A stretch of DNA of 64,000 nucleotides from Raffaelea ambrosiae. Taxonomy: Eukaryota > Ascomycota > Sordariomycetes > Ophiostomatales > Ophiostomataceae. The position numbers were made by a program, and so were the translations under genes. Within the stretch, counting starts at the first letter, position 1. Every line of letters starts with the position of its first letter. Location: contig PCDI01000007.1 of NCBI GenBank assembly GCA_002778195.1, positions 1,496,576-1,560,575 on the forward strand, given 5' to 3'. The notes under the pieces were generated by a model. That model searched no databases and was not told the DNA's origin. It saw only the letters and a list, made by a program, of their open reading frames with translations. Shown one piece after another: positions 11,293-23,300 of this stretch.

Positions 11293-11655
11293 ATGGCGGA
11301 CGACGCCGCCCGTAGGCACCACTGCAATTCATTCGACCACTCTGTCCCAGCAATCGTCTTGGACAACACGCAGACTAATCGCGTTCTCCCAGATGCCGTG
11401 GAGGCGATTCTAGACGGCAAATTGTCCTACACGTGGGCAGCATCTATAAGCCCAACGAAAAGAGCACCATAATGGGCCGCTGCTGGTGCTGCTACTCCTC
11501 AACAAAAGGTCGTCGTTGACCCTATTTTGCTTTCGATATTCAGCCACCGCTTTATGGGTATTGTCTGGAAAATGGGCCGCACGCTGCAGAAGAGCAGTCT
11601 CGGCCTCAACATCAAGGGGAGTTTCAATTTCGGCTTTGAAGTTTCTCTTTTGTAG
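11293..11655 (+). pseudogene. Relic of a 5-oxoprolinase (hydantoinase A/B junction fragment)
   Basis: One frame reads PAIVLDNTQTNRVLPDA and, further on, DPILLSIFSHRFMGI followed by GRTLQKSS...NIKGSFNF. This matches the junction of the two halves of ATP-dependent 5-oxoprolinase, where intact enzymes have PAIIxDNxQT and DPxxxxxFxHRFMxIAEQMGxxLQxTxxSxNIKERxDF. The frame is broken by a TAA at 11470-11472 and ends at a TAG at 11653-11655. The residues WRTTP, expected just upstream, appear in another frame, showing a frameshift. The remaining roughly 1,000 residues of the enzyme are absent. Intact enzymes hydrolyse 5-oxoproline to glutamate in the glutathione cycle; this copy cannot. Confidence 0.75.
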
Positions 11656-12193
11656 GTTGCGCCACGATATCTCGAGATTGTGAAAGGTCACGCGTTAAGG
11701 TGCCGGTCCATGTTTGCCTTGCCTACCTTCCTTCTGCCCAACAAAGACGTCTTTCTCATCCGCCTAGTATGAATTTGATCGAAACTGCTTCCATGTTCGA
11801 TTCATTATTGTACGCTCTTTCGGGCCTTGCCGGTGTCATCTTGCCAGGTTCAACTGCCATATTCTCAGGTTGCTGATTTGTGAATCTCAACTACAGCCCT
11901 GTGTAGCGGGGTTAGGGAAGTGTTGTCCGCTAAAATTTACTACCCCGCCACAGCTGTCAAGGCCCGCACCGCCACTGGGGGCGCTCGCCAAGGCTCGGCC
12001 AGCCACAGCAACTACTTGACTAGTTAACTACAGCGACCTTGACCGTTCTAGGCTTATCAGCATCGCCAAAGCTTCATTCATGACGTCCCCTCTCTCCGCA
12101 CTTCTCGCGCCTCCCTCCCCTCCCTCGACAGCCCAGCCCCTGCGTCCACACTGCTGAGCGCAGGCGGGATACCTCCAACCACTCTCTGCCACC
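11656..12193. other. Intergenic region upstream of VPS23
   Basis: No gene seen. It must hold the promoter of the downstream ESCRT-I gene; the last 60 bases are C/T-rich, as is common before fungal start codons. Confidence 0.5.
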
Positions 12194-13515
12194 ATGGCCG
12201 TCCAGCAGCATGTGCTGAACTGGCTCTACAGCGTCCTGACCAGCGTAAGCCCATTTGCGACAGCTCAAATCAAGGCTCACCGATGCGACTCGCATTGATT
12301 CTCCTCCGGTGGAAGAACAAGAGGCTGATTCTGACTCGTCCCCTCTCGATAGGAATACCAAGATGTCAATCGGACCTACAACGACGTCGCCCAAGCGCTG
12401 GCACAGTACCCGTCGCTGTCGCCCCGAACCGACGTCCACAGTATGCAGCTTCCTTCTTATGAGGAGATAAATTGCGACCCCCCCCTCTCCCCCAAAACGA
12501 AGCTTTCCCCGGCTGACATAGTCTTTTCTCTCTGCTCCCAGCCTTCCCCAATGGCGCCTCCGCCCTCCTCCTCCACCTCTCCGGCACCGTGCCGGCCGTC
12601 TTCCGCGGCGCCACCTATCGCTATCCCATCTCTCTCTGGGTGCCTCATGCCTACCCCCGCGAAGCCCCCCTCGTCTACGTCACGCCGACCGAGAACATGA
12701 TGGTCCGTCCCGGCCAGCACGTCGACCCGCAGGGATTGGTCTACCACCCCTATCTCGTGGGCTGGACCGAATTCTGGGATGTGAGTAGCCAACTTTACTT
12801 GTATGGTTAGCAAGGGACGTGGAACCGTAGTTAACAGTCCCCCCCCCCCTCCTTCTTACAGAAATCAACCATTGTCGACTTCTTGACGATCCTCCGCGAC
12901 GTCTTTGCCAAAGAGCCGCCCGTCATAGCACGACAAGTGGCCCGTCCTACACAGCCGCCGCTGCCGCCGGCACCAGCAGCCGCACCCACGCCACCGCCCA
13001 TACCACCTCTGCCGCAAGAGTTGGCCACCTCGACATCGCGTGCCTCCACGGTGTCGCCCGCCTCCATGGCCGCCTCGCCCGTTCAACCACCGCCTCCTCC
13101 GCCCAAGGGCAACAGCCAGCGGCAACAGCAACAGCAACAACCGCAGCGGCCTGTGTCTGGTGCACCATCAACAGGCACACCGACACCACCCCCTGTTCCA
13201 CCCCATCCACACCCTTCGGCTGCCGGCAGTCGCCAGTCGTCCATCTACGACCCACGATTCGACTCTGCTGCCCAGCGGCAAAGCCCCACGCCTCCTCCAC
13301 CCGTCCCATCACATCCGTCTTCTTCTTCTTCTTTGTCGAACGGCCAGCCGGCGTCTCGGTATGACTCGGCACCGCCTCTGCCCGGCCAGGCTGTGGGGGT
13401 CGCGGCAGCTGGTCCGACTTCGGCACGACCAGGCGTGCCTCCTATTCCTGGTCGGCTTCCCTACCAGCAGTCGCCACTGAGTCAGCCGCCGATGGGTCCC
13501 GGCCAACCCTACCTT

Positions 13516-13551
<36 letters not shown>

Positions 13552-14367
13552 TCGCCGCCCCCACAGGCGCAACAGTCCTACGGTCTGCCACCCACGACAC
13601 AGGCGCCTGCATACTACTCCTACTCGCAACCACCGCAACAGCAGCCACAACCACTGGCATACCAGCAAGGCCCACCGCCGCCATGGCAGCCCCAGCAGCA
13701 GCAGCCACTACAGCAGCAACAACCGCTTCAACAGCAGCACATACAGCCCCTCCGGCCGAAGCAGCCCCCGCCGCCCGACATCATGGACGAGCCTTTGACG
13801 CTGTCCATTCCGGAATCGGGCGCGAGCTTTGTGCGGCCCCCGCCCGTACCGCCCAACCCAGAAAAGGACATGCTGCTGCACCAGCTGGCCCAGACGCTCG
13901 CGGCCATGCGCCAGCAGAGCCGCCAGCAGAACGACGCCTCGCTGGCCGGGCTGCAGGCGCAGCGGACCGCCATGCTGGCGGCGGCGCAACGGCTGCAGCA
14001 GGACATGTCGGACGTGGCACAGCTGTCGGCGCTGCTGACGTCCAACACGGCCATTCTGCACGAGACTTTGCAGGCGTCCGACCGTCTCATCGAGGAGGTC
14101 AGCAGCACACCCACAAAAACGGTCAAGCCACCCGCCATCGACGACCTGCTGGTCGGCCCCACCGTGGTGGCGAACCAGCTGTACGAGCTGGTGGCCGAGG
14201 AGCGGGCACTGGCCGATGCGATCTTCATGCTGGGCCGGGCTGTAGAGCGGAGCCGCATCCCCCCGGCCGTGTTTGCCAAGATGACACGGTCGCTGGCCCG
14301 CGAGTGGTACCTCAAAAAAGCTCTCGTCCGCAAGATTGGCCGTGGAATGGGCTTGGCGCCGGCTTGA
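12194..14367 (+). CDS. VPS23: ESCRT-I subunit Vps23/TSG101 homologue
   Basis: Four exons (12194..12244, 12353..12440, 12542..12780, 12862..14367) give a 627-residue protein. Residues 1-150 form the ubiquitin E2 variant (UEV) domain, with the family blocks FRGATYRYPISLWVP and PYLVGW; like other UEVs it does not act as an E2 enzyme. A long Pro/Gln-rich linker follows, including a run of eleven glutamines near codons 345-355 coded by a CAG/CAA repeat. A coiled-coil stalk (LLHQLAQTLAAMRQQSRQQN onward) leads to the C-terminal steadiness box (LYELVAEERALADAIFMLG...REWYLKKALVRKI). Vps23 binds ubiquitylated cargo at endosomes and holds ESCRT-I together for multivesicular-body sorting; in filamentous fungi it also feeds the pH-signalling (Pal/Rim) pathway. 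All splice phases close, so the model is strong. Confidence 0.95.
13518..13551 (+). repeat. CAG/CAA trinucleotide repeat coding poly-Gln
   Basis: A near-perfect CAG run inside the VPS23 linker. It is likely length-variable between strains. Confidence 0.9.
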
Positions 14368-14408
14368 ACGCGAAGTAGGAGTTTGGTCTCCCCCCCCCCT
14401 CTCTCTCT

Positions 14409-14409
14409 N
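14409..14409. other. Undetermined base (n) at a CT-repeat / poly-T boundary
   Basis: The only ambiguous base in the window, lying between a (CT)n run and about 18 Ts in the 3' flank of VPS23. It probably marks a consensus failure in a homopolymer. Confidence 0.95.
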
Positions 14410-14633
14410 TTTTTTTTTTTTTTTTTTGCATAAAATAGCCAGTTTAACCATCTATCTAGAGCGTGGAATACAAATATACCTGAGAGTAAAAAAAAAGCAA
14501 GACGCAAACAATCAATGCTTACTTACAATTGCAGCCAAGCCGTGACACGGTTCGGTGAAAACCCCGTCAGGGTAAGAAACATGCCTCACTAAAGCAGTTC
14601 TAAGAGTTTCCCCCGATTTTCCATAACGCCTAC

Positions 14634-17057
14634 TCAGGCTCCATAACAGTGCTGCGGTTCTTGCAAGATCTCCAGCCGATTGACTTCGTAGCCACGAAGA
14701 GGCCGAGGATGCAACAGATTGCAATGGGCCTCCGCAATAGGAGTGTCTTCCTTGCCGAGGGAGTTCTCCTGATTCTTCGTGTGGCTGTTGTCACTGCCTG
14801 TCTCACTCCGTTGGTTCGAGTCGTAGCCACTGTCCTGACTGCCACCGCCAATATCACGAACGTCAAAAGCTACTTCTTTGCTCGACTTTCGCTTTCCCCA
14901 GTTCCAGCTGCGCATCCTGTGTTGCGATCGACGCTTCCGCGGCCGCTCAGAGCCCACAGGCAACATAGAAGCTGGAGCCTGCTTGTGGCCGTTGGCATAA
15001 CCCCAGACCCAAGTGCGATGTGGACCTGTTGTGGTCGTAGATGGACCATTTTCTGCAGTTGCAGTTGGATGGCTCGGCATGCTGCTCGATTTTCCAGTTC
15101 CCGCATCCAGGTCTCTTACTGCTGACTTGTCTTGACGCTGATTATATTTGCCGAAATCAACCTCTGTCAATGCTCCCCGGCCTGGCTTCAAGATCCCCCT
15201 CAGACTGCGTTTCCTTTCCGTTTTTTCAACTTTAGCCGCTTGCTGACTGGCTTCATATCTAGAACGGGAGAAGCGTCGAAGAACGTGAAGGCGGTGTCCA
15301 GGCTGAACCATAGCTCGAAATCTGTCTTTGGAAAAGCTTCCTCTTCTTGTTTTATGCTGCCCATATTGCGGCGGTGTCCGTGAGTTGACATGGTTCTGGA
15401 TGGATGGGACGGGTGTCGACTGGTCATGACTCAATGTCTCAAACAGTCGAATCTTGGCTTTTAGTGGAGAATCTCCATTCGTGTTTGATTTCAGACTGAC
15501 TTGCGGGGATTGGATTTTGGTAGGACTCCGGGTTGTCTGCTTTGGCGAGACATGGGTTCGCTTTGGCGAGACATGGGTTCGCTTTGGCGATGCCGTATGG
15601 GGAGTTGACAGAACATAACTAGACGCTATCGAATGGGGACGGAGCGAGCTGTGAGAGCACTTTGGCGCGATATGAGCTTGCCGAGAATGTTCTGCCAACA
15701 CTCTGGGATTGTTGGTTCGAAAAGTTGGCAGTGTACCATTGTCCAAGCCCGGGTTGTCAAAGATCTTGCGGAGGTTTGCCACTTTGCCGGTCGACGCAGG
15801 AGGCAACTCATTTGCCACATTGGGGCGGTGCCTGGTTTTCGTGTCTATGTATTCGGCGAAATCAGCTGGCTCCTTAGGAGTTTGGTGCTCTGTATTTGAA
15901 GAGAAGCCAACATCAAGGTCTGGGATCGACTGGAAGATATTATCAAGGGCAAAGTTGGGTGGTAGGCTTCTGCGAGGTGGAGCGATAGGGGACGTGTCAA
16001 AGAGACCAAGATTCCCGGTACTGATATACGAGTCCCTGGTCCACTGATTGTTGACATTGAATGTGTCGCTTCGCTGACTTGCTGGTGACCGTTGTCCCAC
16101 TGCCTTCGAAATCCTGCTTCCCACAGGAGCAGAGGGAATGCCAGCCAAGGCCAGGCTCCTCTCTAGAGAAGTGCGGGACGTGGGCAGTGGCTCGATTGGG
16201 GCCAAGAGTCGCGCCACAACTTCGGGTTTCTGTACTGCAGGTGTGTTGTGTGGTATGTTTCGAGTTTCGATTCTTCTTCTGGGACGACTAGAAATCCGAG
16301 GCGGGGGCGATGTGTGTTTATGGGCGTGTAAAGCAGATGTAATTTCATTCTTTTCTGTGGCCATCCATCGTGACTTTCCGGTTCCCTTCCAACGCATTGG
16401 ATTGGTGACGTCCTTCTTCTGATTTTGGTAAACGTGTACCAAGGTGTGCGAGGAGTGCCTCGAGCTTGTGGTTTGCCCTGGCAGACACCTTGAAGGTGAC
16501 CAGAACATGTTGGGCGTACGAGGGGTCGTATTGTCTTCTAGCTGTCAATTATCCGCCATTGAAAGAGAAAAAAGCATTCGTTGGGGACTCTTACTATGAG
16601 GGCTTGGGTTGCAATTGTTTTCCTTTCTCGGTGTCAGATAGTTCTTCTGTGGTTCTGGAGGTACACTGTCTGTATTCCATCGAGAAAGTCTGTATGCGTT
16701 GCCCAGTTGGCTCATCGAACGTGACTTGTGTGGGTGTGCCTCATTTCCTCTGGTCGCCGAAGGCACGTGGTTGGATGGCTCATCGTCGAGTGCGTGGCTG
16801 GAAGCACCAGCATCCAGGCTGTCGTAAGAGAGTCCTGTATAACATCTGTAGAGCCTTGGCTCAGACCAACTGTTCACCGTCAAACTGAAGTCCCCTGTTT
16901 GTCGTACTGGTGTTTCTGCCCGTATTTGATGGCGCACACAAGGTTCTGGTATCGATGACCAGCACACCTTCTCGGTATTCAAGCATCTCCTTCTGGAATC
17001 CCTGTCAAACACCACGTTGTATGATGGTGAGCTCAGGTGCAGCGTAGGAGACATCAT
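14634..17057 (-). CDS. Large Ser/Pro/Arg-rich, probably disordered protein of unknown function
   Basis: Two long frames on the minus strand join cleanly if a 57-nt intron (16594..16538, GTAAGAG...CTAG) is removed, giving about 788 residues. The joined piece reads through DNTTPRTPNMFWSP. If the upstream CAG acceptor were used instead, the frame would run into a stop, so the CTAG acceptor is inferred. No domain is recognised. Composition is rich in Ser, Pro, Thr, Arg and Lys with many SP and TP sites. A seven-residue unit SPKRTHV occurs twice followed by the variant SPKQTTR. The C-terminal third has basic patches (PRKRRSQHRMRSWNWGKRK) and an acidic/Ser tail with DSGYDS, a degron- or kinase-like motif. 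This suggests a regulated nuclear or scaffold protein, but that is only inference. It converges on VPS23. Confidence 0.55.
15541..15592 (-). repeat. 21-bp in-frame tandem repeat (SPKRTHV units)
   Basis: Two near-identical 21-nt units and a partial third code SPKRTHV-type heptads inside the disordered protein. The unit keeps frame, consistent with copy-number change by slippage. Confidence 0.85.
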
Positions 17058-18002
17058 ATTGTAGACTCTGCAAGTAGACTGTCATACAACAAACGGGTAA
17101 AACAAAACTGGGGAACAATTGTGACATAAAATGGGACTGCGACAAGATGATGTGTTCCAAAAAAAAAACGAAAAAAGTGTAGATGAGGGGATGGAAGTGC
17201 TCTGCCAATGTTTGTTTTGATCCAAGAGGCTGGGTGGTGTCTTGAGAAGAGTCCTTTACAGTGTTGAATAGGAAATGGTGACTGGCTCCCATGTACCTTC
17301 CTCAAAAAGAGCTGCCCTGTCTTCCTTCCTAATTCGCAACTGCGAGGGTGACCAAAACACAGAAAGGCGCGGTTCTTTTGAACAAGGAAGGTACGATGCC
17401 ATGTACATACATTGGAGAATTATGTCAGCTTGAAAAAAAAAAAAAAACCCCTTTATCCGGAGAGCCTTGACACACCTCCGCTTGTAGATGTCCCAGTTGC
17501 AATGTCCCAGTGCTAATTTGGTGGAAATCGAAGGCTTGGCCAACCAATCTGAAAAGGCCGGGCTGTCCTTTGCTACAGCGGGTTCAATATATCCAACATT
17601 CAACTTCTTTCAAGCATCTGACAGTACAAGGCTCTGTATATGCTGAAACATGACCCGCGCCTGGCCGCGTAGACAAGATGGAGTTGTGGTCTGTCTCGGG
17701 GACGACTCTGTAGGAAAAGGAAATGCGATCGTCATCGGAAGCAGAAGCGGTCTTCTTCCAGCAACCGGTGAACCAGTCCGGGCCAGACGTGCCTGGGGCG
17801 CCGGTCGTGGAGTCTGTCTAAGATGAAATAAAAAGCGAGATATGGAGATTTAGATTTACTCTCTCCAGCGTTCTTCCTAGTCGGATAGTAATTCTCCAGT
17901 CCCAGTGAATACAGTAAATACGCGGGGCCACTATAACAAGAAAAAGACGGCCCCTGTCTACGACTCGTATATCCTCAGCCTGTGGTAAAGCGCCGTGCCG
18001 CG
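17058..18002. other. Intergenic region
   Basis: No supportable gene. Short minus-strand frames between 17005 and 17603 overlap A/T homopolymers and show no family features. The right end is the 3' flank of the kinase-family gene. Confidence 0.5.
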
Positions 18003-19260
18003 TTATCCATATCTCTTCACTAAATCTCGAATATCGCCAAGCATCCTGCCAGAGGTATTAGTTGGTGGCATAATACAAGAGACAAGTGAGCCGGACAAAC
18101 ATACTGTTCCCTCAGACCGAGGTTGTCAAAGAAGAGTGCGGAAACGTGAGTGTTGAATCGCCTATTACGCTGTGTCAACTAGCTGTTGTCTCAGGACCTG
18201 TGGAGACGGACTCTAAAGTATTGACTCGAGCTTACAGTTTGTAAAGGTCCAGACGCCCGTCGTAGTCCTCTTTTGGCTCAGACACCTCAACGTGCTTGTG
18301 GTACTCCTGCAGGTATTCCGGCCCGAACCGGTTGCAGCTTGGTCGCCATTGTCCAAACTCGTCTGGGCCATTGCAAGAATAGGTTAGGTGTCTGTTTAAT
18401 AATCGTCGTTCATGTCAAGAACTTCCTACATTCATTGTGGGCATAGAAACAACAGGCATCAAACACCACGCTGTTTCCGGTTCTGTTGGCAATGCCAGAG
18501 TTGGCGAACCAGAGGTCTCCATGCACCAGCGAGGGCTTCACGGACCGGCCGTCAGTTTCCAGCGGCCGGAGCAGACGGGGGATGACCTTGTCAAATACGA
18601 CCGGTAGCAGGCGGTCCAGTTCCGGGTCGGGTCCCTTTGCGGCAATTTCCAAATCGAGCGCCATGCGTAGGCTCTTGGAAAAGAAGACTTCCCAGGAGTC
18701 CTCCCACTCAACCATCTGCGGCAGGTTGCCCGCATATGTCTGCACTGGGAAGCCAAACTTGCCGTTGGGGGATGTACTCGCCTTGTGCACAAAGGCCAGA
18801 CGGGGGCTGATGCTCGCTGGCGCGGGCATTTTGTTGCTCATGTCTAGAAATTCGCAGAGAAAAAAATACGTGTCCGGACGGGTCTGGTAGGTACCCCAGG
18901 CCAGCGGTTGGGGGGCAAAGTCGGGCGCCAGTGTGTATATGGCTCTCATGGACTCGAATTCGCCGCGCACCATGCTTGCACCGGCCTCGTTGCCTACAAC
19001 CTTGATAAAGAACGACTGCGGCGTGCCATCTGCCAGCGCAACATCAATCCTCCCTGTCTTCCAAAAGCCGGCTCCGTGGCTTTTAGCAGACACAAAACGA
19101 CATCCACCGGGCAGTTCTAATGCGATGCATCGTCTCAGTATGACAAAATGGTCCAGAGTGGAAAGTACAGTATCATGGAAAACTGACCAGCGAGAACGGC
19201 GGGATCCAGGCAAGTGTCCTCCCCGCAAAATTCCTCCTTTCTAGTGCTGCCGCTATTCAT
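18003..19260 (-). CDS. Fructosamine/ketosamine-3-kinase family protein
   Basis: Five exons (19260..19188, 19116..18430, 18362..18236, 18161..18105, 18045..18003) close in phase to 328 residues. The family (FN3K, PF03881) has a protein-kinase-like fold and phosphorylates sugar-amine adducts on proteins so that they break down, repairing glycation. Visible motifs are the N-terminal block GCRFVSAKSHGAGFW, a nucleotide-site strand with QSFFIKVVGNEAG, the catalytic loop HGDLWFANSG, and the metal-binding region VVFDACCFYAHNEYEFGQW, where FD stands for the usual ID/FD. The length is right for the family. Fungal members are numerous and many have unknown substrates, so substrate is inferred. The small last exons (57 and 43 nt) code the conserved C-terminal helix and were found by reading past the main frame. 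Confidence 0.88.
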
Positions 19261-19466
19261 GGCTACGGATGGACACCGAACAAAAGCAGAGCTGGAGGGG
19301 GCATTTGAAAGAGGGACGAGAGTTGAGAAGCGGTTCCAAACTGACATGCAGGGCAACCGAAGACGAATGAAACATGCATGAGAGTCGGGCGCTAGTTATA
19401 CCAGCCTAGCCAGTGTCCTAGCGAATTTGCCAAAGGCATAAGCCTGAACCATAGCAACTACTGCAA

Positions 19467-20141
19467 CTATTGGTCACCATCCATGCCTTTGTCCTCCTTT
19501 TCATGCCCCCGAAATGTCACTTCGAAAATACGCCCCCTCAGTGCTTCGTCCTCCAGCAGGACAACATTGACCCCTGCATCTCGCAAGCGCTGGATGCCCT
19601 TGTTGTCTTCGATAAAGGTATTCGGCTCCGGGATGCCCACATACACTGCTTTTATGGACCCGTCCAGCCCCAAGATTCGCTCCACACACGCCCGGTTGCC
19701 GCTGAGCCGCTCATTGCATGGCTCCATCGTCGTGTAGAGAACCGTGTTGGGTGGCAGAACTTGGCCAATGTCGGCATCTGCCATCCCATGCTTGTCGCCC
19801 ACCTTGATGAAGCAGCAGTGCTCAGCATGCGTAGACCCGGGGTCGCCGGGACGGTCGCGAGGCAGCTCCTCGGAGTAGCCAGTAGCCAAGATCTCGTTCT
19901 TGTCTGCGTCGACCAGCACAGCGCCGACACAGAACTTCGTCGGAGCTGGAGGAGAAAGATAGGCCTGCTTGACGGCATAGTCCATGAACGCGATGTGGTC
20001 GTTGCGGGCAATGGCTGGGTGCTGGGCGCTGATGGCAGCCATGGTGGGAGCGGCTAATGTCGAGATGCATTTGCCCGTCTTCAAAACAGAGACGGTGATG
20101 CCATTTGTGCCCCAAAGAGAAGGTGGGGTTTCAATATGCAA
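19467..20141 (-). CDS. Cytidine-deaminase-fold protein, RIB2/DRAP-deaminase type
   Basis: A 224-residue zinc deaminase. The zinc-binding and catalytic residues are visible: H105-A-E107 in STHAEHCCFIKV, and P141-C142 with C152 in MEPCNERLSGNRAC. The PC-x9-C spacing and ERLSGN are typical of the riboflavin-type diaminohydroxyphosphoribosylaminopyrimidine deaminases and their fungal relatives rather than of cytosine or cytidine deaminases. The pseudouridine-synthase half of yeast Rib2 is absent, so this is a stand-alone deaminase. A start at M34 (20042) gives the more usual length of 191 residues. A role in riboflavin synthesis is possible but a broader nucleotide-salvage or unknown role cannot be excluded. 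Confidence 0.82.
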   Translation of the reverse strand: MHIETPPSLWGTNGITVSVLKTGKCISTLAAPTMAAISAQHPAIARNDHIAFMDYAVKQAYLSPPAPTKFCVGAVLVDADKNEILATGYSEELPRDRPGDPGSTHAEHCCFIKVGDKHGMADADIGQVLPPNTVLYTTMEPCNERLSGNRACVERILGLDGSIKAVYVGIPEPNTFIEDNKGIQRLRDAGVNVVLLEDEALRGRIFEVTFRGHEKEDKGMDGDQ

Positions 20142-20355
20142 GGTGATGCGGTTGTGGGCTTTGATTTGGCAGTTGTAATGCAGTGCCCGAGTGGCAGGCA
20201 GCCTCAGGTCGGGCAGCCGTTAGGCCACTTTCCGAGGTTTCTTGATGGCGGTATCAGCTCGATTTTGGCGTCGTTTGCAGCAGCGGAACAATGACAGTGA
20301 GCACGGTGAGCCTTTCTTTCCCGTCATCTTTCACATCTAGACTGGGCAGCTGCTC

Positions 20356-23300
20356 ATGATACTCATACATACGCCTTCACAGTCAATGAAAGGCTTGATC
20401 AGCAGAAACAGCACCGGCGTCAGCCGTAAAGCCTCTGGGGCCCCGGACGAAAATGCCGGAATCAGCATCCGCCCAAGTCGAGTCGCCACGGCGCCCGGCA
20501 GCGAATTTGACGACCTGCGAGGTGCTCTGGGCTTGACCGTCTTGCACAGTCCAACGGCCGCACTCTTTGACATCGTCTTTGTCCACGGCCTGGGTGGCGG
20601 CTCACGAAAAACTTGGAGCAAGACCGGCTACGTCAACCACTACTGGCCTGCCGCATGGCTCCCAGAAGACCCGAGCTTTTCGAGCGTGCGCATCCATAGC
20701 TACGGATACAGCTCGAACTGGGCAGGAGACGCGGAAAACTGCCTGAATGTGCATCACATCGGGAAAGCCTTTCTGGCTGACCTGGTCACGTCGCCGCTCA
20801 TCGGCCCCTCCGGTACTTCGTTGATTCTTGTTGGGCACAGCATGGGCGGGCTGGTGATCAAAAAGGCATACATGCTGGCCCGCCAGGATTCGAGCCTCCA
20901 TGGTCTAGCAGATCGCATCAGGGCCGTCTACTTTGTTGCCACTCCACATCGCGGTTCGGACTCTGCCAAGCTCCTGAGGAATATGCTGCTAGCCGCCAGT
21001 GTTTCTCGCGGCTATGTTGCTGACCTGATGCGCAACTCTGGCACGCTGCAGTCCATCAACGACGAGTTTCGACATTACTCGGGCGCCATGGAACTCTGGT
21101 CATTCTACGAGACGCAAAAACTGAGCATGGGAATTCTGAGCACGCTGATTGTTGACCCTGAGTCGGCTGTTCTGGGGTATCGTGAAGAGAAACAGATCCC
21201 CATGGATGCCGACCACCGGTCCATCTGCAAGTTTGACAGCCCCCGTGATCCCAACTATGTCAAAATTCGCAACGCCCTTGTCTCCACGATCAACAATATT
21301 CTGAGCCAAAGTAATACAAGGAACTCTTCCATTCCTTGCCACCCTTTCCATTCATTGCTGCCTTCTGCCTTCTTCTTCTTCTTCTTCGAAAGTACTGACA
21401 TTGAAATAATAGGCCGGCCCATTACGGAGTCCGCCGGGGATGTATCTGTGCCCAGCCTTGAGGAGTACTTAGAAATCACGAGCAATCCCGCAGACGACTT
21501 GGCCATTGCCCAGGATTCGCGGATGGATGGCACGTGCGAATGGCTGCGGACGACAGAATCCTACAGCCTTTGGAAGGACGACGCCCCGGATGCACCGCCC
21601 ATTCTTTGGCTGACGGGACAGCCCGGTGCTGGGAAGTCAGTCCTCGCAGGTTTCGCTGTCGATGATCTGCTGGATTCCATGGCCTTCTGCAGCTACTATT
21701 CGTTCAAACACGGCGACAAAGAGAAATCCACACTGAGCACATGTCTCCGGTCTCTTGCCGCACAAATGGCATCGGCCGACGAGAACGTCCACACGAAGCT
21801 GGTGGAGCTGCAGAGGAGCGGCGTGCGCATTGATCGCGACAATGAGCGTGGCATCTGGCGATCCCTGTTTCTGTCAGGCATCTTTCGATGCGAAATGCAG
21901 ACACATTACTGGGTCATCGACGGGTTGGATGAATGCCGCAACGCCGTTCCATTGATCGATACGATGCTGGCCAAGATGGACATGCGCATACCGCTGCGCA
22001 TTTTTGTCACCAGTCGTGAGACGGCTCCTCTGCAAAGGAGCTTCTCTGCGCTGGACACAAAACGGTGCCACCAGGAGCCCCTGTCGGCCGAGGAGACCTT
22101 GAAAGACATCAGGCGTGTGGTGTTCGCGCAGACAAACCTTCGGGTAGCCGCAAATGAGGATGAAATGGCGCGTTTGACATCGAGAATCATCGACAAAGCC
22201 AGGGGATCTTTTTTGTGGCTGCATCTCGTGCTTGACGAGCTGTCTAGCTGCTACAGCGAAGACGACGTCAACCGCATTCTGGACGGCATGCCCCGAGGCA
22301 TGGAGCCGCTGTACACCCGTGTCGTGGAAGGCATGGCGCGGATGGCACACGGCAAGACTCTGGCCGCAGCCATCTTGTCTTGGACAGCCTGCGTCGTGCG
22401 GCCGTTGGCCGTGCAGGAGCTTCAAGTGGCCTTGGAATTGGATTGGGCACTCAAGATTCCCAGGCTGGCGGACGCCATTGCGGCTCTCTGTGGCCAACTG
22501 GTGGTGGTCGACAAGTTCGGCAAGGTGCAGATGATTCACGAAACAGCCCGCGAGTTTCTCCTCGGCCAGGACCCCCAGTCTGCATTTTTCATCGATGCGG
22601 TCACTGCGCACGCGCGGATTGCCAAGACGTGTCTCCAATATCTCACGAGCGACGAGATGAGCCCGCCTCGGACAGGAAGGCGAGGCTCCGCCCGGCTGCG
22701 ACGGAACACGACAAATACAGGCTTTGGTGTCTACGCGTGCCAGGAATTCGCCACGCACCTCGCCTTGGCGGGCCCGGCAACCGAGGACAATCTGGTGCTT
22801 GTCAACCAGTTTTTCAAGCGCAATGTCTTGACGTGGATCGAATACTGCGCGAGATCCAAGAATCTGGGAGTCCTGATCCGTGCGGCCCAACAGCTGAAGA
22901 CGTGTACGATGGACACGCATCTCGCGGAATGCTCGCCATTCCAAAGAGACAGTTCCACGATTCGAAGATGGTCGACAGATCTCCGGCGGGTCGCAGCCAA
23001 GTTCTCCGATGCTCTCCTGACGTCCCCGGCCGCCATATATGCCCTGGTCATCCCGTTCTGCCCCAGCGAGTCCGCTGTGCACAGCATTGCGACACAGTGG
23101 CGGACGCTTTCCGTGGTGGGGCTTGGGCATACTCGATGGGACGACCGACTAGCATGTTTCGACTCTCGACCAAACCGCATCACTGCCATGGCCTATGGGG
23201 CTCGGCATTTTGCCATGGGGATGGCCGATGGCCAAGTGAAGCTGTACCATTCAGGTGCATACGAAGCATACCGAACGCTTCGGCACCCGGAGTACGCGAG

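Noticed and set aside
10938..11420. A 160-codon minus-strand frame over the 5-oxoprolinase relic
   Set aside because: It overlaps the relic antisense and has no family signature.
14809..14826. GGTTCGAGTC-like tRNA B-box
   Set aside because: Lies inside a coding exon, and no matching A box or cloverleaf could be drawn.
21874..23130. A 418-codon minus-strand frame
   Set aside because: Antisense shadow of the NLR gene; no recognisable domain.
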